Source: Aquihabitans sp. G128
Lineage (GTDB): Bacteria; Actinomycetota; Acidimicrobiia; Acidimicrobiales; Iamiaceae
Assembly: GCF_019048865.1 (NCBI RefSeq)
Contig: NZ_CP077604.1
Location: 4,874,964 to 4,938,963, forward strand
Direction of reading: 5' to 3'
DNA: 64,000 nt
The notes beneath the pieces were generated by a model. It was given only the letters and a program-made list of their open reading frames with translations, was not told where the DNA came from and searched no databases. The position numbers and the translations under genes were made by a program. This document shows, piece after piece, positions 58,834 to 64,000 of this stretch. The stretch's first letter is position 1. Every line of letters begins with the position of its first letter.

Positions 58834-60731
58834 GTGGAACCAGGAGCTGGTCAGGAAGGACCGAGCGAAGCCGCCAGCGCGTCCGGCCCACGGACCGCCT
58901 CGCTCTCCGTCGCGCTCCGCCTGTCGTCCATCGCCGCCCGGCGGCGCATCCAGGCCGTCGCCGACGCGTCGGCCATGGCGGGCTCCATCGTGGTCGCCAC
59001 CTACCTCCGGTACGAGTTCAGCGTCGGCCACGGCGAGCACCTCCGCCACCTCCTGTTCGTCGCGCTCTACGGGGCCGTGATCTTCGTGGTGGTCGGCACC
59101 CTGCGCGGCCTCTACTCCGGCAAGCGGAGCTCGGCTCGTTCGAGGAGCTCTCGACGCTGGTCGAAGCGATCCTGGGCACCACGCTCGTGCTGCTCGTGCT
59201 CGACCTGGCCCTCGGTCGCTACGTCCCCGTGTCCGTGCCGCTGCTCGCCAGCACGCTGGTCCTCACCGCCAGCGCCGGCGTCCGCTACGTGTGGCGCTGG
59301 CCTCGAGCAGCGGTTGCGGCCCACGAGCGACGACCTCGAGCGCGTCGTGGTCATCGGCGCCGGCGAGGGCGGGCAGATCGTCACCGCCATGCTGCGCAAC
59401 CCGGGCGGCTTCTACCTGCCCGTCGCCCTGCTCGACGACGACTCCGTGAGGCGCAACCTGCGCATCCGGGGCGTGCCCGTGCGCGGCGGACACGACCAAG
59501 ATCGAGTCGGTGGCGGACTCCGTGCGGGCCACGGTGGCCCTTCTCGCCATCCCGAGCGCCGGCTCCTCGCTCATCCGCGACGTCGAGGAGCGGGCCGGTC
59601 GAGCCGGGCTCCGCCTCCTCGTCCTGCCAGCGTCGAGCGAGCTCTACGGCGCCGAGGTCGGGGTGTCCGACATCCGCCCCGTCACGCCGGTCGACCTGCT
59701 CGGCCGCCACGAGCACGACTCCGACCTGGGCGCCATCGCCGGATACGACAACGAGCGGGTGCTGGTCACCGGCGCCGGCAGGTCCATCGGGTCCGAGCTG
59801 TGCCGCCAGATCTACCGGTTCGCCCCGGCGTCGCTGGTCATGCTGGGCGACGAGTCGGCGCTTCACGCGGTGCAGCTCTCCATCGAGGGCCGGGCCATGC
59901 TCGACAGCCGGAACCTCGTCGTCGCCGACATCCGCGACCACGCCCGCATCCAGCAGGTCTTCGCCGAGCACCGTCCGGAGGTCGTCTTCCACGCCGCCGC
60001 CCTCCAAGCACCTCCCCCTGCTGGAGATGCACCCCAGCGAGGCGCTCAAGACCAACGTCTGGGGCACGGTGGCGCTGCTGCAGGCGAGCCGAGCCGTGGG
60101 CGTCGAGCGCTTCGTCAGCATCTCCACCGACAAGGCCGCCGACCCGATCAGCGTGCTGGGCTACACCAAGCGCCTCGCCGAGCGCCTCGGCCCACGCCGC
60201 GAACAGGGTGGACGGCACCTACCTGAGCGTGCGGTTCGGCAACGTCCTCGGCAGCCGCGGCTCGGTGCTGACGGCGTTCACCGCCCAGATCGAGGCCGGG
60301 GACCGGTCACCGTCACGACCCCGACGTCACCCGCTACTTCATGACCGTCGAGGCGGTGCAGCTGGTGATCCAGGCCGGCGCCGTCGGCCAGCCGGGCGAG
60401 GCGCTCGTGCTCGACATGGGCGAGCCGGTGCGCATCGACGACGTCGCCCGTCGGCTCATCGCCGAGGCCGATCGCCCGATCGACATCGTCTACACCGGCC
60501 TGCGCCCGGGCGAGGAAGCTCCACGAGATCCTGTTCGCCGCCGACGAGGACGACGCTCGGCCGAGCCACCCGGGGATCTCCCACGTCCGGGTTCCGCCGC
60601 TCGATCCCGAGCAGCTCCCGACGGTGGATCGCGACGGCTTCGACCTGACCCGGGTGCTGGCCGAGACCTGCGAGCTGCCGGACCTCAGCCGGGACCCCGA
60701 TCGCTCCTCGCTGCGCCGCTTCGCCTCCTGA
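58834..60731 (+). CDS. CapD/FlaA1-like NDP-sugar 4,6-dehydratase/epimerase, heavily frameshifted
   Basis: A membrane-bound polysaccharide-biosynthesis SDR of about 630 residues. The N-terminal membrane part has LLFVALYGAVIFVVVGTLRG and LLVLDLALGRYVPVSVPLLA. A first Rossmann domain shows RVVVIGAGEGGQIVTAMLRN. The catalytic domain shows VLVTGAGRSIGSELCRQIYR, EVVFHAAAL, KHLPLLEMHPSEALKTNVWG, FVSISTDKAADPISVLGYTK, VRFGNVLGSRGSVL, and LHEILFAADEDDARPSHPG near the end (RRFAS, stop 60729-60731). Seven frame changes are needed (near 59,136; 59,300; 59,490; 60,005; 60,200; 60,305; 60,518). GTG at 58834 has GGGAGGG upstream. Confidence 0.85.
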
Positions 60732-60746
60732 GCGGAGGCGGCGGGC

Positions 60747-62116
60747 TCAGCCGATGAGCCCGAGCCGGCGGCCGAGGTCGCTGGCCAGGCGGCCGTCCGG
60801 GTCGGCGGCGTCCCGGACCTTGCGCCACTCGTCGAGGCGGGGGTACATCGCCTCGGGGCAGCTCCAGGCCGCAGCCGGCTGTCCTTGGCGAGGTAGAGCC
60901 GGCCTCCGGCCGCGACCGCGGTCGTCCAGGCGGTCCAGGAGCTGGCCGAGGTCGGGGTCGGCGCCGGCGGGGACGTCGAGGGCCAGGGTCCACCCCTCCA
61001 CGGGGAACGACAGGGGACCGGCGTTGCCGGGCCCGAACCGCTTGAGCACGGCCAGGAACGACGGCTGGCCCGAGGCGCTGATCTGCTGGACGATCCAGCG
61101 CAGGTCGTCGGTGGCGTCCGGCGGCACGGCGCACTGCCACTGCAGCAGCCCCGCGGGCCGTGCACCCGGTTCCACCGGTCGACCGTGTCGAGCGGGTGGA
61201 AGAACTGGCTGATGGTCTGGAGGTGGTCGCGGCGCCGGCCGGGCGCCTTGCGGTACCAGACCTCGTTGAACGCCCGGACGGTGGTGCGGGTGATCAGGCT
61301 GGTGGGGGCCAGGTCCGGGAACGTGGCCAGGCTCCCGGAGCGGAACCCCGAGCAGGAACGCCGCCGCTGCCGGTCGCTCAGCTGCTCCGGATCGGCGGAC
61401 CGGCCGCGGTCGAGGATGGAGCGCCCCACCGCCGCGCCCCGGGCCATGAGGTCGATCCACGCCACGGAGTAGTCGTAGGCGTGGTCGCCGGACTCCATGA
61501 GGTCGAGCGTGGTGTCGAGGTCCGGCGTGCGGTCGGTGTCGACCGAGGAGGAGGCTGGTGCGCACCCTCGTCAAGCGGATGGTGGCATCGAGGATGATGC
61601 CGGTCAGGCCCATCCCGCCCGCCGTGGCCCAGAAGAGGTCGGGGTGGCTGGCCGGCGTGATCTGCTGCCGCCCGCCGGCCGGCGTGACGATGGTGAGGGC
61701 CTCCACCGCATCGCACCAGGAGCCGACCTTGTGGTGGTTCTTGCCGTGGACGTCGGGCGCGATGGCCCCGCCGACGGTGACCTGGCGGGTGCCGGGCGTG
61801 ACGGGCACGAACCAGCCCAGGGGGACGAGCCAGCGGATGAGCGCATCGATGCTGGTGCCGGCCTCGGCGGTGACGAGGCCCGCTTCCAGGTCGAGGTGGT
61901 GGATCCCCGACACGCCCGTGGTCAGGGCCACGGGCCGCCGGCGTTCTGCGCGGGATCGCCGTAGGAGCGGCCGAGGCCGCGCCTCCACGCCCCGGGGGAC
62001 GGCCGGTCCGGGGCGGCAGCCGCTCGTCGACGTCCTGGGGCTGCAGCACCGTCGCCGGGGTGGGCGGTGTTGGCCCAGCCGGCGAGGGGCTCGGTCGGGT
62101 CGGGCACCGCGGTCAC
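60747..62116 (-). CDS. dprE1: DprE1-like decaprenylphosphoryl-ribose oxidase, frameshifted
   Basis: An FAD oxidoreductase of about 450 residues that oxidises decaprenyl-phospho-ribose, the first step to decaprenyl-phospho-arabinose. The FAD domain reads WRRGLGRSYGDPAQNAGG, LEAGLVTAEAGTSIDALIRW, PVTPGTRQVTVGGAIAPDVH then GKNHHKVGSW, FWATAGGMGLTGIILDATIR, matching DprE1 closely. A middle piece in another frame has YDYSVAWIDLMARGAAVGRS and AFNEVWYRKAPGRRRDHLQ. The C-terminus has FLAVLKRFGPGNAGPLSFP and GRRLGLIG. Several indels interrupt it. Its GTG overlaps the stop of the UbiA gene (GTGA). Confidence 0.87.
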
Positions 62117-63057
62117 GTGACGTAGATCCCCAGGGCGAAGGCCACGGCCCAGGCCGGGACCATCAACTGGATGGACCGGTCACCCAGCACGACCCTCCTC
62201 CGGGCGCGCCGCCGTGGCCGGTGTCGACGAGCGCGTAGCGCAGCACGGCGAGGGCGAAGGGCACGATGAGCAGCTGGAACCACGGCACGGAGGCCGAGGA
62301 CTCGGCAGCCTTCTCGAACACCACAGGCGGTAGCCCACCATCACCACGCTGGAGCTGATGGTCTGCAGCTGGATAGCGAAGTCCCGGGAATTACATGCCG
62401 AGCGTGGCCCGCGTGGCGGCGGCTTCGGCGCCCAGCTCGTCGACTCGGCCCGGCAGCCCACCGACCACCATGAACCAGCGACGAACGAGGCCACGGGAAG
62501 AGGAGCCAGTTGGAGATGGGCACGTCGACCACCCCAGCGCCGCCGGCCACCGCCCGCAGGACGAAGCCGGCCGCCACGCCCACCACGTCGAGCACGGCCA
62601 GGTGCTTCAATAGCCCAGATGCCTCGGGCGGTGGTGGTGATGACGTAGGCGGCCACCACGACGGCCAGGTGCCGTTGACGGCGAAGGCCGCTGGCGACCG
62701 AGCCGAGGATGCCCGCTGCGCCCAGCGCCCGGGCGAGCGGGAGGGGGATCTCGCCGGCGGCGATGGGCCGGAACCGCTTGGTGGGGTGGAGGCGATCGGC
62801 CTCGACGTCGACGGCGTCGTTCAGGTAGTACGTGCCGGCCGCCGCCAGGCAGAAGCGAGCGAGCACGCCGAGCGCGTCGTCAGAAGAGGCGGCTTCGAGG
62901 TGGTCGATGACGCCGGCTGCGCCGAGCACCGCGAACAGCAACAGGTTCTTCATCCACTGCTTGGGACGGGCCTCGACCAGCAGGGCCCCGACCGAGCGAG
63001 CAGGGTGGTCGAGGAGCTGCCCAAGAGCGCGTCGGTGGGCACGGGGTTCCTGGGCAT
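62113..63057 (-). CDS. UbiA-family decaprenyl-phosphate phosphoribosyltransferase-like, frameshifted
   Basis: A membrane prenyltransferase that would attach phosphoribose to polyprenyl phosphate, supplying the DprE1 substrate. Key motifs in pieces: RPKQWMKNLLLFA, YYLNDAVDVEADRLHPTKRF (Asp-rich metal motif), RPIAAGEIP, KHLAVLDVVGVAAGFVLRAV, AGGAGVVDVPISNWLL, DELGAEAAATRATLG, VPWFQLLIVPFALAVLRYAL and a final VVLGDRSIQLMVPAWAVAFA then LGIYVT. The order and motifs follow the mycobacterial UbiA (DPPR synthase). At least four indels interrupt it. It lies between the NDP-sugar dehydrogenase and dprE1. Confidence 0.83.
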
Positions 63058-63067
63058 CCCGGCGAGG

Positions 63068-64000
63068 CTATCGACTGGCGTGCCGCCGGTCGGGCTCAAG
63101 GAGGTGCTCGACGTTGGTGCCACTGGTGCAACGTCGGGTGTCGAGGACGTACTCGCCTCGGCCTCGTGAGCTGCAGGTCGAAGGCGTCGTGGTCGACGAG
63201 GATGAGCACGACGTCGGCCTTGCGCACCTCGTCGGCGGTGAGCTCCACCCAGGTGGCCCCGGAGGTAAAACGTGGCTGCGCTCGGGGTCGACGTGGGGGT
63301 CGCGCACCACGACGTCGGCGTGCTGCTCGGTCAGCAGCTCGATGACCCGGCCGCTGGGCGACTCCCGGTCGTCGCCCGTGGTGCGCTTGTAGGCCACCCC
63401 TGCCACCAGGATGCGGCTGCCCTTCATGGAGCGCTCCTGGTCGTTGAGCGCAGAGACCAGGCGGCGGACCACGTAGTCGGGCATGTGCTCGTTGACCTCG
63501 TTGGCCAGCTCGACGAAGCGGAACGTGAGGCCGAGGGACTGCGTGACCCGCCACGGCAGGTAGGAGGGGTCGATGGGCGAGCAGTGGCCGCCGACGCCCG
63601 GACCGGGGCGGAAGGGCATGAAGCCGAAGGGCTTGCTCTCGGCGGCGTCGATGGCCTCCCACACGTCGATCCCGAGGTCGGGCGAACATGGTGAGCTCGT
63701 TGACCAGGGCGATGTTGACGTGCCGGAAGGTGTTCTCGAGCAGCTTGGTGAGCTCGGCCTCCTTCGGGGAGCGGGTGGGCACGGTGCGCTCGACGATGGT
63801 GTCGTAAGCCCTTGCCCGCGCCAGGCTGGCGGCGTCGATGCCCGACACCACCTTCGGGGTGGTCTCCAGCGTCCAGGTGCGTTGCCCGGGTGATGCGCTC
63901 GGGGCTGTAGCCGAGCTGGAAGTCCTCGCCGGCCTTGAGGCCGCTCGCCTGCTCGAGCAGCGGGGCCACCAGCTCCTCGGTCGTGCCGGGGTAGGTGGTG
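63068..64000 (-). CDS. UDP-glucose/GDP-mannose-type NDP-sugar dehydrogenase, partial and frameshifted
   Basis: C-terminal two-thirds of an NAD-dependent NDP-sugar 6-dehydrogenase; the N-terminal Rossmann part lies beyond the window. Visible: LKAGEDFQLGYSPERI, RSPKEAELTKLLENTFRHVN, IALVNELTMFA, FGFMPFRPGPGVGGHCSPID (catalytic Cys in GGHCSPID), PSYLPWRVTQSLGL, RILVAGVAYKRTTGDDRESP and VVVRDPHVD. The FxPGPGVGGHC form is that of the UDP-ManNAc/UDP-GlcNAc dehydrogenase subgroup. Frames change at least three times. It begins the minus-strand run into ubiA and dprE1, 10 bp apart. Confidence 0.88.
   Translation of the reverse strand, partial: HHLPRHDRGAGGPAARAGERPQGRRGLPARLQPRAHHPGNAPGRWRPPRRWCRASTPPAWRGQGLTTPSSSAPCPPAPRRRPSSPSCSRTPSGTSTSPWSTSSPCSPDLGIDVWEAIDAAESKPFGFMPFRPGPGVGGHCSPIDPSYLPWRVTQSLGLTFRFVELANEVNEHMPDYVVRRLVSALNDQERSMKGSRILVAGVAYKRTTGDDRESPSGRVIELLTEQHADVVVRDPHVDPERSHVLPPGPPGWSSPPTRCARPTSCSSSSTTTPSTCSSRGRGEYVLDTRRCTSGTNVEHLLEPDRRHASR

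Noticed and set aside
55600..64000. A decaying pseudogene island
   Set aside because: Motif conservation is high in all pieces, indels hit every gene evenly and no premature-stop-rich or mobile DNA is present; sequence error is the simpler reading.

Overview
The window is very GC-rich (about 72 percent by eye) and nearly gap-free. Most genes begin with ATG or GTG, often within 4-nt overlaps. Gene content points to a non-mycolate actinobacterium, most likely class Acidimicrobiia (inference): SUF genes with SufU, a homodimeric pyruvate dehydrogenase E1, a deazaflavin-type nitroreductase, an LPXTG protein, a DUF4012 envelope protein, DprE1 with a UbiA-type DPPR synthase, and an AcoR-type regulator beside aldehyde dehydrogenase and DUF779. 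No rRNA, tRNA, CRISPR array, IS element or phage gene was found.

Layout. 1-8.8 kb: 5-prime end of coaA (minus), an OmpA-domain protein, sufD-Rieske-sufC, a GT-C-like membrane protein, a pterin dehydratase, an NAD(P)-binding protein, a CPBP protease and an SRPBCC protein. 8.9-15.8 kb: a branched-chain-type ABC importer in three ORFs, in which LivH and LivM are fused and LivF and LivG are fused behind an MFS transporter. 15.8-21.8 kb: ArsC-like protein, Lon, then sufC-sufS-sufU (minus). 22-24.3 kb: MsrA-MsrB fusion, VanY-like lipoprotein, hypothetical. 24.5-29 kb: an aldehyde module (regulator, DUF779, aldehyde dehydrogenase, MBL hydrolase) linked by a shared candidate operator. 29.3-30.1 kb: VapBC-like pair. 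30-34.5 kb: acyl-CoA dehydrogenase, secreted peptidoglycan hydrolase, small proteins and a hydrolase-fold protein lacking its nucleophile. 35-38.6 kb: ATP-grasp / alpha-E / transglutaminase operon. 38.6-42.7 kb: VOC protein, HhH-GPD glycosylase, aceE. 42.8-45.7 kb: FtsX-ATPase pair and an RNase HI-SLOG fusion. 46-49.8 kb: hydantoinase A/B and nitroreductase. 50-55.1 kb: HxlR, CbrC-like, L,D-transpeptidase lipoprotein, SDR, HAD phosphatase, TIGR01777 epimerase. 55.3-64 kb: mscL and an envelope-glycan region (LPXTG protein, DUF4012, CapD-like epimerase, DprE1, UbiA, NDP-sugar dehydrogenase).

Two features shape the reading. First, frameshifts: about ten in the first 55.6 kb, several in G or C homopolymers, then roughly thirty in the last 8.4 kb, where every gene is broken yet well conserved across frames. 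This looks like sequencing error rather than pseudogenes. Second, at least thirteen start codons are preceded at 6-10 nt by a TAnnnT box, suggesting widespread leaderless transcription. The most novel-looking items are the MFS-LivF-LivG fusion, the RNase HI-SLOG fusion, the split SUF loci and the shared AcoR-type operator.
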